A DNA stretch of 64,000 bases. Origin: Euonymus europaeus (lineage: Eukaryota > Streptophyta > Magnoliopsida > Celastrales > Celastraceae). Both the position numbers and the translations under genes were made by a program. This document shows, in pieces, positions 1-12,830 of the stretch (positions are counted from its first letter, which is position 1; every line of letters begins with the position of its first letter). The notes beneath the pieces were generated by a model. The model was not told the DNA's origin. It ran no database searches and saw only the letters and a list, made by a program, of their open reading frames with translations. The stretch is from positions 19,111,001-19,175,000 of the forward strand of contig OY756972.1 in NCBI GenBank assembly GCA_963580455.1, in the 5' to 3' direction.

Positions 1-125
1 AAATTGTCATTGGTTTTATTAGTTAAGTGCATTATTCGATTAAACTTGTCCCTGTGGGATCGACCTTGTACTCACACTTTGTGCTACATTAGTACACTTG
101 TGCGCTTGCAAGTATTTTTACATCA
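1..125 (+). repeat. 3' end of the left LTR of the gypsy element
   Basis: These bases repeat 5,814-5,938 with no difference that I could see. The repeat ends at ACATCA, directly before the primer-binding region. Most of this LTR lies outside the window. Confidence 0.9.
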
Positions 126-131
126 AGTTTT

Positions 132-149
132 TAGCGCCGTTGCCGGGGA
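132..149 (+). other. Primer-binding site complementary to tRNA-Asp
   Basis: The 18 bases reading TAGCGCCGTTGCCGGGGA are the complement of the 3' end of plant tRNA-Asp with one mismatch (canonical site begins TGGCGCC). It sits six bases after the LTR end, the normal spacing for minus-strand priming in Athila-type elements. Confidence 0.85.
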
Positions 150-202
150 CTTGTTTAAGTCTTAAAGTGTGCTTAACTTTCTTTCTTTTGAATTCAGATT
201 GT

Positions 203-1621
203 ATGCAAGGCAGGCGATCTTTGAAAGAGGATTTGCTACCTTACATCGACGACATCGAAGGACTTTTGAGGCATAAGAAACAAGGTGCTAAAAGCGACGA
301 AGAGAAGTTGTCGAAAATCAAAACTATGGCGGAAATTGTTCTAGTCGAAACAATGGGTGATCTTGACATCCCCACCATTCCACAATCTCCTTCATGCATT
401 GCACTCCCTACAGCTGCTAGGAATTATGAGCTTAAATCCATTCACTTTAATATGATGTCATCTTTTCATGGTCTTAATGCGGAAGACCCTTTAAATCATA
501 TTCGTGAACTTTTTAATTTGGTTTCTAGCATGCCATTGACTGCAGGAGTTACGGAGGAACACTTGAAGATGAAGATCTTCCCATATACATTGAAGGACAA
601 AGCCAAGTCATGGTTAAACAGTTTAAGGTCAGGTTCTCTCAACTCATGGACTGAAATTCAAAATAAGTTTTTGGAGAAATTTTTCTCTACACAAAAAACT
701 GATGCGTTGAGAGATAAGATCATGCATTTTGAACAACAACATGATGAAACATTTTCAGAAGCATGGGACAGGTTTAATAGTCTTCTAACTCAGTGTCCCC
801 ATCATTCCTTACCTATTTTGGTGTTGATGCGTATTTTTTACAAAGCACTGACAGTTTCTAGCAAGGCTGCAGTTAATAACTACGCAGGAGGATCAATCCG
901 AGCAAAAACTCCAACAGAATGTCACACTCTGTTTGACAACTTAGCCATTGAAACTCAACACACTGAAGTGAGAGGTAAAAGACACAATGCTTTTGAAATT
1001 TCAAATTCTGATATTTTGTCACAAAATTCTCAGGTTGCTGCCCTCTCAAATAAATTGGATATGTTATTGGCAATGAATGGGCATTCTGCACCTTAAGAAC
1101 TTTGTGCTATATGTGAGGTTCCAGGCCATGCAACAATTGCATGTCCACAAGGGGTGAATTTTCCAGAATTTGTGCAAGAACAAGCCAACATGATGAATGC
1201 ATTCAACCAGAATGCTAGGTATGACCATAATCCAAATTTGTATCATCCCAATCAAAGGTCCCATCCAAATTTCTCTTGGAGGAACACTCAGAATGTTCAG
1301 AACCCTCAAGCATTGACTAACTACACTCATCCATCCACTTCTACTTCGCTAGAAGATATGGTAAGACAATTAGCAATCAGTCAACAAAAATTAGAGATGC
1401 AAGTGGGGCAAATTGCAGAAGCATTGAGCAAGAGAGAAGTTGGAAAATTTCCAAGTCAAACTGAGATTAATCCAAAAAATATGGAGCATGCCATGGCTAT
1501 TCATCTTCAGGGAGGTAAATTTATCAATACTGATTTGGATATTGCTAATGAGGCTATTGATGCAGGGAACAATGAAGAAGTTGAAGTTTCAAGAGAAGGG
1601 CAGAGGAAAACGCCCTTCTAG
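203..1621 (+). pseudogene. gag polyprotein of the gypsy element, interrupted by an in-frame stop
   Basis: The frame is open upstream from 98, but the first ATG beyond the primer site is at 203. The middle holds a Retrotrans_gag capsid domain with the conserved core LKDKAKSWLNSL followed by EKFF and CPHH, as in Athila-type elements. A TAA at 1,094-1,096 breaks the frame just before a possible CCHC-like cysteine stretch (CAICEVPGHATIAC). The same frame is then open to a TAG at 1,619-1,621 and encodes an Asn/His/Gln-rich tail with a short coiled coil. The simplest reading is one gag with a point nonsense mutation. Read-through translation is an alternative I cannot exclude. Capsid protein would package element RNA in cytoplasmic particles. 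Confidence 0.8.
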
Positions 1622-1671
1622 CGCTCCAGCGCCAGAAGGGCATTCAGGATGCAGATAAGGGACAGAGAAAA

Positions 1672-2658
1672 ATGCACTTACAGTGCTCGAGCACTGTAAG
1701 TGCACCCAGCACTAGTTATTTAGATCCAGTTGATCGTTATCATGCTGAGAATCCTTACGCTCCACGTGTTCCATTCCCAAGTCGACTTAGGATGAATTGG
1801 AAACCACCATCATCACAAGAGAAAACTCCACAAATGAGTAAAGAACTAAAGGATGAACCCAATGAAGATTTTGAGTTGATAGAATCCAAGAAAGTGGATG
1901 AAATTGAGGTGGTTCAACTGATTGAAGAGTCTAGTGCTATATTGTCAAAGTCATTGCCGCCAAAGCTTAAAGATCCAGGGAGTTTCACTATACCTTGTTG
2001 CATAGCCAATAAAAATTTTGAATATGCATTATTGGATTTGGGTGCATCAATTAATTTAATGCCTCTTTCTATTTTTGAATCTTTGGATGTAGGCACCCTC
2101 AAAATGACCTCTGTGGTCATACAACTGGCCGATCGATCTATTCGATATCCCAAGGGAGTGCTAGAAGATGTTTTAGTTAAAGTACATGGATTAATTTTTC
2201 CAACTGATTTTTTAGTACTTGATATGCAGGATTGCCAAGGTCAAGGAGAGGAACCCTTTCTGATTTTGGGCCGACCATTCATGAAGACTTCAAAGATGAC
2301 AATTGATGTGTACGAAGGCAAAATATCAATCACAAATAACGACAACAAGGTGGTCTTCAGTTTTAAGGAAACAAAAGATGAGAAATCAATAGAAAAGGTG
2401 CTCACATCTAAAGCGGATTTTGTGAAAAAATTCAAGCATTCACCCAAAGTTGAGTCTGTGAATTCACTTAGAAGTATGCCACACAAGAGAGTTCTTTTTG
2501 GAAAGAGGGAAAAAAGTTATTCTGATTTTCTGGTGGATCCAATTGCCCTTGCAACTATGAGTCAAGAAAGGCATGCTTTGGGTGTCGATGTGGGTGTGCG
2601 TAGAAGAAGCTTTTCACTTCAAGAAAATGCAAGGAAAGTGGGATTCCAAGTTCACTAA
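1672..2658 (+). CDS. Retropepsin-like aspartic protease region of the gypsy element
   Basis: This 328-codon frame follows gag in another phase. It contains the Athila-type retropepsin signature LLDLGASINLMP (DLG in place of DSG or DTG) near residues 120-132. The matching ILGRPFM segment, which follows the second half of such proteases, lies near residue 198. No reverse transcriptase follows: the frame closes at 2,658. The spacer between gag and this ORF (1,590-1,700) is a GC-rich patch that also occurs in the LTR, so the frame change there may be element-specific sequence and not decay. Functional activity is unknown. Confidence 0.75.
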   Translation: MHLQCSSTVSAPSTSYLDPVDRYHAENPYAPRVPFPSRLRMNWKPPSSQEKTPQMSKELKDEPNEDFELIESKKVDEIEVVQLIEESSAILSKSLPPKLKDPGSFTIPCCIANKNFEYALLDLGASINLMPLSIFESLDVGTLKMTSVVIQLADRSIRYPKGVLEDVLVKVHGLIFPTDFLVLDMQDCQGQGEEPFLILGRPFMKTSKMTIDVYEGKISITNNDNKVVFSFKETKDEKSIEKVLTSKADFVKKFKHSPKVESVNSLRSMPHKRVLFGKREKSYSDFLVDPIALATMSQERHALGVDVGVRRRSFSLQENARKVGFQVH

Positions 2659-4681
2659 TTTAGCTACTGTAAGAGCTAAGTCTTGCCTAGACTATAAATA
2701 AAGCGCTTGGTGGGAGGCAACCCACCTAGGTAACTTCGTTTCATTTTATTGTACGTTAATTTTCCAGCTTTTAATTTTTGTTTTCACTGAATAATCTCCT
2801 TCCTGTTCACTCAAGAAAACAATTATTACACGTGCTAGAAGAAAATATTGTCTAAACCTGCTGCAAAGAAAACAATTCTGGGAACATATCCCAACAAACC
2901 AGACTATGAGCCATAAACGAACGGAAAGCTATGAATGTCTAGTTTTCATAGAATTTGACGGTTTGCCAATCAGAGTTCAGACGATGGAGATATTGCAGTT
3001 TTGGTGATGACTGTGCAGTGCTGCAATTTTCTGAGAAGCTTTGCGGTCAGGTTGTGTTACTCTAACTTTGACTCTTTATACTATTTTTCTTCTATTCTAT
3101 GCACTGAGGACATTGCATATTTCAAGTGTGCGGGGAGGATTGACTTATTTAAAAAAAAAAATTTGAATGTTTGTGGGTGACATTCTGGTAAACCCTCACG
3201 AGACTATAACTCGTCCTACTAGGGATGCCTAGAGGTTTAAAGGCTTGTAGTACATGCTAAGTACTATCGTGTGTTCCTACGAAAATGGATTGTTAATAAA
3301 GTAGTCGGATTTATATTTGTTGTGTTTGGTTCCATGTACCTCTACCATGATGAAATCAATTTTTTATCACTTGATCGCTCTATGGATAAGATACTTAATT
3401 ATGTGAGTAGGAAGTTAGACTCTACGTGAATTGTCATTTGACATATGAAATTGAAAAGTTTTCTACTATCACTCATCACATACATACTTGTGGAGACTTA
3501 ACCCTGTGAGATTTGAGCCTATCGTTTATTTGAGGGATATGTGTCTCAGTTCATATACTCTTCTGTGCTTCATTTCTTCTTACTAATCTCATGATTATTT
3601 CAATCACGAACCAATACCATGTCCTTGTGAATTGATGCCTTGATGAGTTTTTCTTATGATGACTGGGTCAAATCTAAGAGATGAAAGTAGACCTTCTTTT
3701 AAATCGTTTGAGCCTTTCTAGCCCACTTTTTTTTTTTATATTTGTTACCGCTAGAACCCCTTTTGAGCCTAAACACCAACTTTTCTTAATATACCCAATT
3801 GACTCATGCTTAATTTCCAGAATTCTTAACCCATTGGGAATTAGCATAAATTAGTGTGCTTGAGAGAACAAAATGTTTCACAAGAAGTGGTCTCGCTTGG
3901 GTATATGTGCTCATTGCTAATCATGTCAAAGTTGATATTTTGGGATATCAAAAGAGAACAAGTGTGGGGGTATTTGATATGGCTAGAAGAAAGAAGAAAG
4001 CAGTGAAATAAAACAATTTGAATAAGTGATGTGAACCATTTTGAAAAGATGGAAGTGTAATATAGTTAAGAGATATGGTATGAGAAGTTGAGATGTTGCA
4101 TTACATGGATATATTGGATGGTTCTCTTCAAGCTTACTTTTGTTCAACACCCACTTTACCAATATTACTTTCCTCTTACCTTTACATTACAAGCTTAAAA
4201 GCCCTACTTGATCTTAGCTTAGCTCGGTTTGACTTTGAGGACAATTCAAGGCATGATTCACAATTCTTGATAAGTGATTTCCGTTGATGAGACTCATATT
4301 ATAATATCTCTCTTAGCCATCTGTCATAATCATTTGTATGTGGACTTTCATATTTTCCAGTTATCTTATTCGATCCACATACATGAGAGAGTTTTATTCT
4401 ACTGAACTTCAAGTGTGATTTGTTTCTGAGTGACATTCCGGTGAGATTTGAAGTTGAAGCTAAGAGTTATGTGATGAGTGACTGGTATGTACTTGAGATG
4501 GATGTGTTGGTGAGTTGATTCTATTTTTGTCTATGCTTCTCTTGTGCAATTTTTGTTAATTATCTATGGATGAGATTTTGTGGGTTAAATTTCTGAGATT
4601 AATGGAGGCATGGAACTTGTCTATTTTCTGTCATTCAGTTATTTTTCTCAGGGACGAGAAATAAATAAGTGTGGGGGTATT
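2659..4681 (+). other. Non-coding interior of the gypsy element with purine-rich tract repeats
   Basis: No coding potential is visible. Just after the protease stop is the AAGCGCTTGGTGGGAGGCAA motif, which I recall near the end of the coding region of many plant gypsy elements. Three polypurine-like tracts built on AAGTGTGSGGG occur near 3,126, 3,960 and 4,668. Only the last directly abuts the right LTR and is the likely plus-strand primer. A second tract is followed by TATTTGATATGG, nearly copying the LTR junction TATTTGATGTGT. Confidence 0.6.
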
Positions 4682-5938
4682 TGATGTGTGTATTTTATAC
4701 CACATTTATATGCATATGTTTGTACATATTTACATTATTTTGTGTTAAGATTGTGTTGATACTTTGAGATTTTGTGTGTTTTGCATGTAGGAGGGTTGAA
4801 GTGAAGTCGTGGTTGAATTGGAGAATATTTGGCTAAAAATCAGAGGAAAACGCCCTTTCAGCGCCCTTCCAGCGCTCCAGTGTTTCAGAACCAGGAGAAC
4901 ATGCCTTTTCAGCGCCTTATCAGTGCTCCAGCATTTTTGATGACATAACTTGGCAGAAGGAAATGCACTTCCAGCGCCAGAAGAGCACTCGAACCAGATT
5001 TTCATTTCCAGAATTAGCAAAAACTTAGTTGACTAGGTTTTTATGTCTTTTACTTGGGGAAACCTAGGGGAAACTCACTTGGAGTATAAATAAGAGCTTA
5101 AAAACAGAAAAGGGGGGGTGCCAACACATCTTGCTAGAGAGGGAGACGGCTGGTTCTTGATCTTCATCAACTTCATCTTCTTCCTCCATTTCCCTTGTTC
5201 ATCCAATATGGTTTCTTCTCCCTTTTCTTGTATATTTGTTGCTATGGTTTGTAACTAAACATATTTCTAGGGTTTGACCTAGCCAAGCATGAATGTTATG
5301 AGATGATTTGATCTATATATTATGAGCTTTTGATTCAATTCTCAATTCTTGTTCTTAATTATCATGCTTTAAAGTATGATTTCTACATAGTTGCTTGATC
5401 ACCAATTATGTTGTTTATTATACTCATCTAGCCAAATCACATAAACGATCCGTATTTATGTATTTTGGTGGAATCGGAATTAAGAAGATTAATTGTCGAA
5501 TGCTCTGATCCGGGTTTAGGGGATTGATTGGTTGTTTAGTTCTTCTAATTGTAATGAGTTATTTTTACTAAATTAAAGACTGCGATCAAACAGGATTAAT
5601 TTGGTATCGATAATACGTGTTATTGCCACGATCAATGGAATAACATAATTGAGTGAGGAATCGACCCTTGAATTGGAATTGTTATCGAATGCTTAACTTT
5701 TGTATCTCATAATAGGATTGCTTGGTAAGGTTGTACCCTAGGTTTTCCTCATTATAATTGTTAAACTTTGTTTTGCTCATTGTTCTAAAGAATCATAAAT
5801 ATTTTCTGTATTTAAATTGTCATTGGTTTTATTAGTTAAGTGCATTATTCGATTAAACTTGTCCCTGTGGGATCGACCTTGTACTCACACTTTGTGCTAC
5901 ATTAGTACACTTGTGCGCTTGCAAGTATTTTTACATCA
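4682..5938 (+). repeat. Right LTR of the gypsy element (1,257 bp)
   Basis: The repeat starts TGATGT and ends ACATCA, a perfect 6-base terminal inversion. It follows a polypurine tract (GTGTGGGGGTATT). The end matches the partial left LTR. Within it, 4,843-4,990 holds a GC-rich patch of CAGCGC-type repeats also present in gag. A TATA-like GAGTATAAATAAG at about 5,080 is the probable promoter. Confidence 0.85.
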
Positions 5939-6424
5939 CTGAACAAACCACACTTCTTGGGGACTTAAAAACATCTCCGAGGACAAAAAATGTCACTTCC
6001 ATCAGGATAAAAAGACAGGCATCCCTGCCTCGAGATAAAATCAACCAACACTTCAAAAATATATATAGCTTCAATGTTCCGGATCAATGGTCAAATATCG
6101 GGATTAAAAAAAATAGTAAAGAAAGGGATCTTAACTCACAAGTATTAGGGATTAACATTTTGCCAAATTAACCTGGGGAAGTTTTATGATTGATGAACTG
6201 AAAAAGAGTCCCATTTGACGTATTCCCAAACCAAACTTCATCTTTCCCATTAATTTTTCTTAAGGGTAGAGTATGCTAGAGAATAAATTAAGAAACCGTT
6301 GGGCTCTGTTACGGTCACCCGATACTGAAAATTTTCTATTTATGACAGAAAAAGGGAAAACAAATAATCTCCATGGCTTCATGCATTGGAGGTCCAAAAC
6401 ACTATTCATCATAGTTATGCAGAG
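5939..6424 (-). other. Presumed 3' flank of VPS9A
   Basis: No ORF of interest is present. The gypsy element ends only 486 bases downstream of the VPS9A stop codon, so it may supply or abut the transcript's 3' end (inference). Confidence 0.4.
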
Positions 6425-9400
6425 CTATGACAGAGAAGTACCATTATGTCCCTCGTCTCTAGGTGCCATTGCCTCATCTGGTGAAAACGTTGACTCAACA
6501 TTCCCTTCATCAGTACCTGTACTTCTACTTGCACTTGAATCTTGTGGTGGCATTGCCTCATCCTTTGAAGCATTGGAATCAGTATTTCTTTGATCCTGAA
6601 CGGTGCCTGTATCTTGTTGCAATCCATCTTTCTGCTCTACTGCTCTTGAATCATCAAATTTCTTCTCACTTTCAGCATGCAGGATTTGAGTATGCAAACT
6701 TGAAAAAGGTGGAGATGGAGTTGCATGGTTCAAACCCTTGGAAAGACAAACATACTTGAAGACAAGTTGCTTATAATTATTTAGGAGATCTTCTACATCA
6801 CTAATTGTCAGATCACCAACATGGGCAAACAAGAATGGGTACTCCTGAAAGACTTGGCTTGCTTGATCCTCCTTCAAAAGCATAGACGCCCCTCTATTCC
6901 CCAAATCTGATAGGGATGGAACTTTGTCCATCAGTGATTGATCTTTAGCTGACGATGTCTCCTTACTTGCTATTGTTGTTGCAGGATCCTGCCCCTTCCC
7001 AGAATTCTGACGTTGATGATTGGATTCAACAATTTCAGCACTCTTATTCTTTCCTGCAATTTGATTTAATTGATCAGACAGACCATCTACATCGGATGAG
7101 AGGCCAGACAGAAGAGCTTGAGCGGATTCCATATTTTTCTCAAACTCAGCTTCCTCCATTGAAAGGGCATTCGCATCAATGTTAGAGATGAAAGACTCAG
7201 CAGAGAGCATATTCGTAAAATAATAGGATGCTTCCCCAACTAATCGGGATTGACTCCGGTATCTCTGGATATACAAAAGATTTGAGTGCATTTGTGGAGG
7301 ATTTGCCTGCATAAGTTTAACCATGAAAACAGCATTTTTTAATACCATTACCTAGTGTACTGCAGATCTTATGCTATATGGAAAAGCACAAAATAAAAAC
7401 CAAGGATATGAATTATGAGAGCAAATAAACCAAGTCTATTCCTTCAGAAGCAGATGATTTTATTCAGTATTTCATACTTCAACAACTGATTGTAACATTA
7501 AATTATTATTTTACCCCATAACAGACCAAAGGCTACAAACTGCATGCTGCTCATTCCTTTTGTTATATACCATGACCTCTGCATCTGAAGTATAAAAGCA
7601 GTTGATTTAATACTAACAAAATCTGGATAGTAGTATGGTTTTTCGTTTAGATATCCCCAAGATTATTTTTTTTCAAAAGCCAGAAAGTCGAAATACGAGT
7701 CACAATGGCACATCATAAGTTAACTTGGTAAAATATAGTCCGCAGGGAAATAAATTTCTAACACCACCAACCTTAGCTTTGTCGGTAAAGTGGACAGTGG
7801 TGGGTCAAAACACTATGAGTGAATCAATGTTTATAAGCACATAGAGGCTTAGCTAGTGCTTGAAATTCAGGAACTACTGAAAATTTATAAACAAAAGTGT
7901 CTATCAGCAAGTTTATTAACAAAGCTGCAGCTGACAGAGGTATATTTATACTGTTAATTCTAAACAAATCAGGCAATGATGCTATAACAGAAACCCAACG
8001 ATGAGGACAGCCGACAGAGTAATTTAGTCCAAATATTTCTTTCTATGGCTAGAAATGTAGACTGGTACAGGTATATTAATATTCATGCACCATCTTAATC
8101 GTACCTTTATTATGACATAGATTAAAACAGGAAGAAATTCATCTGCTCCAGGAGGATTCTCATTTGAAGCAATAGATGCATTAAGAAGTAAGTTATTGAT
8201 AACTTTACAGCAATTGAGGATGCACACAAGCTTGTCTCTAGGTGCCTTGTACATATTGATCTTTTGTAGCTCTTTTTGTGCAAGCTTTGAAGACAAAGGA
8301 AAAAAAAAATGCAGGCAGTTAGAATACATCCAATAAATGAGGAAGGAACACCAACTAATAGAAACATCATGTCCAAGCCACAATAATGCGAAAGGGGGAA
8401 CACGGAGTGGGATAGGCGAGATGACAGCAGCAAAAAAAAACTACATAGCTTGTGAATTATCATTCAGATTAAATGGAAATGCAATAACTAAAAATTGAAT
8501 CTTCTTTCTAGCACGAGTTAAATTTTACTTAGAAATGAACTGATTGAGCTAGAGAAATTATACAGTCAAATAGGTGACCAATTATACTTAAGCAACAACA
8601 AAGTGAACCGTTGTTTGTTTTTGAAAAAAAGAGTCGAGTGAACCACCAAAAGTACATAAAAGACAAATTGTAAAATGTCCGAGAATATTAAGATCCTTGA
8701 AAATATCAAAATGAGCTTTTTCACGCAAACAAATGCTGATATTCCTGACTAAGAATTTACCAAGCTAACCCTCAGGTTCAACAGACATTCAGCACAAGAC
8801 ATGGGGAAAGCCACACAAATGTGCATATTAAACTTACCAGCCATGATGTTTCATTTTGAAAATTTGGTTTAATATCCAAATTTTCTGGCCTGATGAACTG
8901 TTGAATCAGAGCCAGCTTATCAGACAGTTCCTCATCAACCTTTACATCATCTGGAAGTGAAGCAAATACACGAGTAAATAACTTTGTCATGACATACTTC
9001 TCGAGTCCCTGTATTAAAAAAGAGAGAGCAGAGTAAACAAATAAAAAACCATGTATAAGTACAATTACACATTCTCTTCAGTTGTCTAAGCCCTTTTAAG
9101 TAAACTATTGTTATGAAATATGCCCCAGTGACCACACCACTTGGTGAATTGTCATCATTAGAAAATTTAGAACTAAAAGGGCCATAGTTTGTGGAGAATT
9201 TTTTCTAGTATGTAATGTTGTTAAGAAAAAGTTTTTAACTTTTAATCATAATACTAGGAAGGTCAAGCATAAAGATGAAATGTAGCAAGGCTTGTAAGTG
9301 CAAATATTCTCAGATAAGTTTTTCTACATAAATTCATAATATTGCAATTCACAGCCACCGATATGTTTTCCATTGACAATCATGACTGATTAACAACGAG

Positions 9401-11242
9401 CATATATGTGCAAATAGAGCTTCTAAGAAGCATTTGGCTACAGGGATAAAGCAGCATTTGGTCCTCTACCAAGGGAATCGTGAGCGTCAACCCAATCTTG
9501 ATACACAATTTTATTTTTTGTTGCGTTCAAGAGACGTGTGTATATAAAATGCATGCAAATATGTACCCATATACAAATAGATTTGCATAAAGGTAGATTC
9601 AGGAATTGAATAATTTAGATAGGCAGAAACGTAGAAACTATCACAATAATCCAGTAACAATGTGTACATTTTTAGGTATATGCCCAGTGACTCACTTCTC
9701 CAGCACTCTCAAGCTCCTCCTCTGAGCAACCAGCCCATAGTGGGTGAGCCTTGAAAGCTGCCTCCATATTGGCAAGGAAATTTTGCACCGCAGCACTGTC
9801 TCTTTCTGGATCAGGAGCATGGTTTGAAAATGATACGATAAAACTGCCAAAAAGAGCATGTCACATGAAGAATCTTATAAGACCGCCATTTATATATGCT
9901 ATCCCCTAAAAATGAAGACATGACAAAAAGAATGTCCCGTTGCAGAAGTAAAGCCAACTCTGTCCCAACATGAACATTTCCATTTTGGTCAGGAAAGTTC
10001 ATAAGGCTGCCATCGGACAAAAAATAAGATCAATGGTAAAAGCTATGGCAGAAAATTCAGATCAACAGAAAGGTACATTATGTTGGCCTCGCTCCTTACC
10101 GTATGGCTCAAATGAGGTAAGTCAGTGTTACAATTAACTTATATAAATATATACAAACCAAAGTTATAAGTCTTACTCAAAAGGTGGACAGACTCACGTA
10201 ACTCAGCCATTCTTCTACTGGTAACACAATTACATCACCATTTACAAGATATTCACATCTTATAAAATTTATGGTTCCCCGTGAAATATAATTGAAATGC
10301 AATGTAAACGCATTCAATGAATTTTTTATAAGCAACCTAACTCAAAACCAACCTTAGCTTCCTGTCTCAACTGAAGTAGACCACCAAAATCAAGTATAGA
10401 ACGGAATTTCAACTCTCATTTCATCCCAATGTCAGCCTGCCTAAAATATATTGCCAAAAAATCATAATTTAAAATATCCATCTTCAAACAGTAGAACTCT
10501 TCCACTTCCAGATTTGCATTCCTCAACTACGAAAAAATTTGTCTTGCAAATTCAGAACGTCTCTTAGCTTTGGGACGGCTTGGAGTGATAAAGTAGTTAC
10601 CCTTTAATAACCTTTCCAAAAACCATTTTGTCTAACTACACCTTAACCACAACTAATCAAAAGTATAATAATTACTCAATACGTCCTTATATAGGTTCGG
10701 CTTCCTTATTGGACACACTAAATACATTCCAGTAATCAGATACTCGCCAGCATCCGAACAAACTAATAAAAAAATTAAAAATCGCATTCCTCATTTCTAA
10801 TATGAAGACTAACCCTTAGAACCTTTTCGGCATTCGATCGAACATATAGCAATTGCTTACTACAATTAGATTCAGAGATCAGACACAAGATTATTAAAAA
10901 CACGAACTGAATCCACCACACAATGAGTCAATTGAACAAATCGTATTCCATCATAGAAATTTGAAAGTACTTCTCTTGTCTCGAGAAGTAAAACTAGTAT
11001 CATTGACTTCAGCTCCGGAAGCCAAATTGACTTCTAAAGACGCTAACACAAACACAAACCGCGAACGGCCGAAGCGAATGCAAACACAAGAAAATCGAAT
11101 AGGTCTGCACAATACAAAAGGGCGTAGAGTAGATAGAGTGAGAGAGAGACCTTTTGATGGATTTGACAAAATCTGCGGCAGAAGGCTGGCGCATGCGTTC
11201 TAGGAAGTCATGAAGACCTAAGAACACGTCTGCGTTATCCAT
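6425..11242 (-). CDS. VPS9A: Vacuolar protein sorting-associated protein 9A (RAB5 guanine-nucleotide exchange factor)
   Basis: Five coding exons on the minus strand join in frame to 490 codons: 11,242-11,151; 9,843-9,696; 9,008-8,838; 8,284-8,105; 7,306-6,425, all with GT-AG introns. The protein starts MDNADVFLGLHDFLERMR and has the helical bundle plus VPS9 domain (about residues 90-260). The catalytic aspartate (GADEF, residue 185) and tyrosine (EASYY, residue 225) fall at the same numbers as I recall for Arabidopsis VPS9a. This family activates both conventional RAB5 and plant ARA6 GTPases on endosomes and is essential for vacuolar and endocytic transport. The C-terminal ~200 residues are low-complexity, acidic and poorly conserved. 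No break is seen; the exon joins are internally consistent. Confidence 0.95.
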
Positions 11243-12830
11243 TCACGGTCTGATCGCCTTATCGGAGGTCCGACTTTACCCACTGAGTGGAGGAGTAATC
11301 GAGAGCAGAGAAGGGGAAGGAGTAGAAGCATGTGAAAGTACAAACGAATTTGGATAAAAAAAAAAGTAAAAAAAAAAAAAAAACAGAAAAAAGAATACGA
11401 CAAATTCTACGATATTTTCAATGTGTGGACCCATAGAATGGTCTGCAATAATTATGATTAAAGAAATTTACGAGCTAAACGATCCACTATCTATATCTAT
11501 ATTTATCTATCTATATATTAAAAATGAAAGACTCCCAAATGTTCCAATAAGTGCATAAAATTGGAAAGAGGGAAAATTGAATCTTATAATTAAAATTAAA
11601 TTAATAATAATATAAAAAATTATAATTTATGGTTATTCAATATGAAAAAATTAATATTCTTTTTGTTATAACAAAAATGATAATGTCATTGAGGATTTAA
11701 GAGCCAAAATATACAAGTCAATAATTAAAATTAACTTTAAAAAATTAATAAATATATGAGAAATTTCTTGATATTTCTTTTGTTATAAAAAAGATGATGA
11801 GATATCATCTGCTATTCAAGAGATATAATAGGTAAGTCAACAATTAAAATTAACATTAAAAAATAATTATATGAAAATTTCGTAATTCATGATCGTTCAA
11901 TTTAAGGAGCATCTTAATATTCTTTTTTTCATATAAATAAATAGCTATATGTAATACGGAAGTTTAGAGAATGTTTATATGAATTTTCGTGATGACATCT
12001 CAACAAAAACATTACATAATAATATTATACGTATAAATTATTTTGGATTAATAATTAATTTTAAAAAATTAAAAACATAGATGTTATGTCATGACACTTT
12101 AGTTTTGTATTGATTTTCATTCTCAACAACTTAGTGCAGTGAGTCACATATTTTGTTTGATATGATTAAACTAACAACACATTAAATCCCAAAAAAAATT
12201 AGAAATTAATAGATATTCAAATATTAAACAGATAAATATTAAGTAATAATACCATACTCGGGCTCTCTTTGACCATCCAATCCAAATTTTTCTAATTTTC
12301 ATGACTTAATGTATTATATTAAGAGAGAATATGTGATAGAGACAACTCTCCTCAGGTAAACAAACAACAGAGAAATAACACCAACTAGAGAGTAGTGAGA
12401 GGACGGGGGCACCAGCATCTTCAAGCCACCTCCTTACTAAGCCCAACGAGCCAATTTATGAGCCACTGTCCAGTCTGTGCTAGCCTCTCTGTAGATGTAT
12501 TGAGCCTCCCAATCCCAATTAATACATTTACCAAACCCCTTTCCTATGGATTGCATAATATCCTTGATGCACCATGCTCTGTTCTTCCAACTCTAGAATT
12601 AACAGTCAGCATTGCCCTTGAGAGCCAAATATGTTCTTTCCGCAACTGCAAACTGATTACAATGTCACTTGAAAATAAATCAAGCTTCATTGACCATCAA
12701 ATCTACAAAAATCTTCACGGCTCTCTTGGACTGATGAAGTAATTATGGAAACAAGATATTGCAGTGAGACAAAATTGAAATACCATAAATAACTGGTCAT
12801 GAAAAGAATTGAAGCTAATTAGCAAGTTGA
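11243..12830. other. VPS9A 5' flank and AT-rich intergenic DNA
   Basis: Long A tracts lie at 11,359-11,392 just upstream of VPS9A. From 11,400 to 12,350 the DNA is very AT-rich with no gene. A 115-codon ORF at 12,395-12,742 (+) has no recognisable motif and is probably chance. The right end is the 3' flank of the S9 pseudogene. Confidence 0.5.

Larger units (their letters stand above)
1..5938 (+). mobile_element. Ty3-gypsy (Athila-like) gag/protease-only LTR retrotransposon, cut by the left window edge
   Basis: The last 125 bases of the left LTR match the end of the right LTR (5,814-5,938), and both stop in ACATCA. A primer-binding site complementary to plant tRNA-Asp, a gag region and an aspartic protease region follow. 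About 2 kb of non-coding DNA then leads to the right LTR. No reverse transcriptase, RNase H or integrase is visible on any strand, so the element must depend on enzymes from another element (inference). The gag sequence and tRNA-Asp primer resemble the Athila branch of Ty3-gypsy. Layout is that of gag-only 'TR-GAG' non-autonomous elements. Target-site duplication cannot be checked because the left end is outside the window. Confidence 0.88.

Noticed and set aside
4745..5020. Minus-strand ORF within the gypsy LTR
   Set aside because: Falls in the GC-rich repeat patch of the LTR; not a gene.
12395..12742. 115-codon plus-strand ORF beside the uS9 pseudogene
   Set aside because: No recognisable domain; sequence is unlike a protein-coding exon and lies in AT-rich flank.
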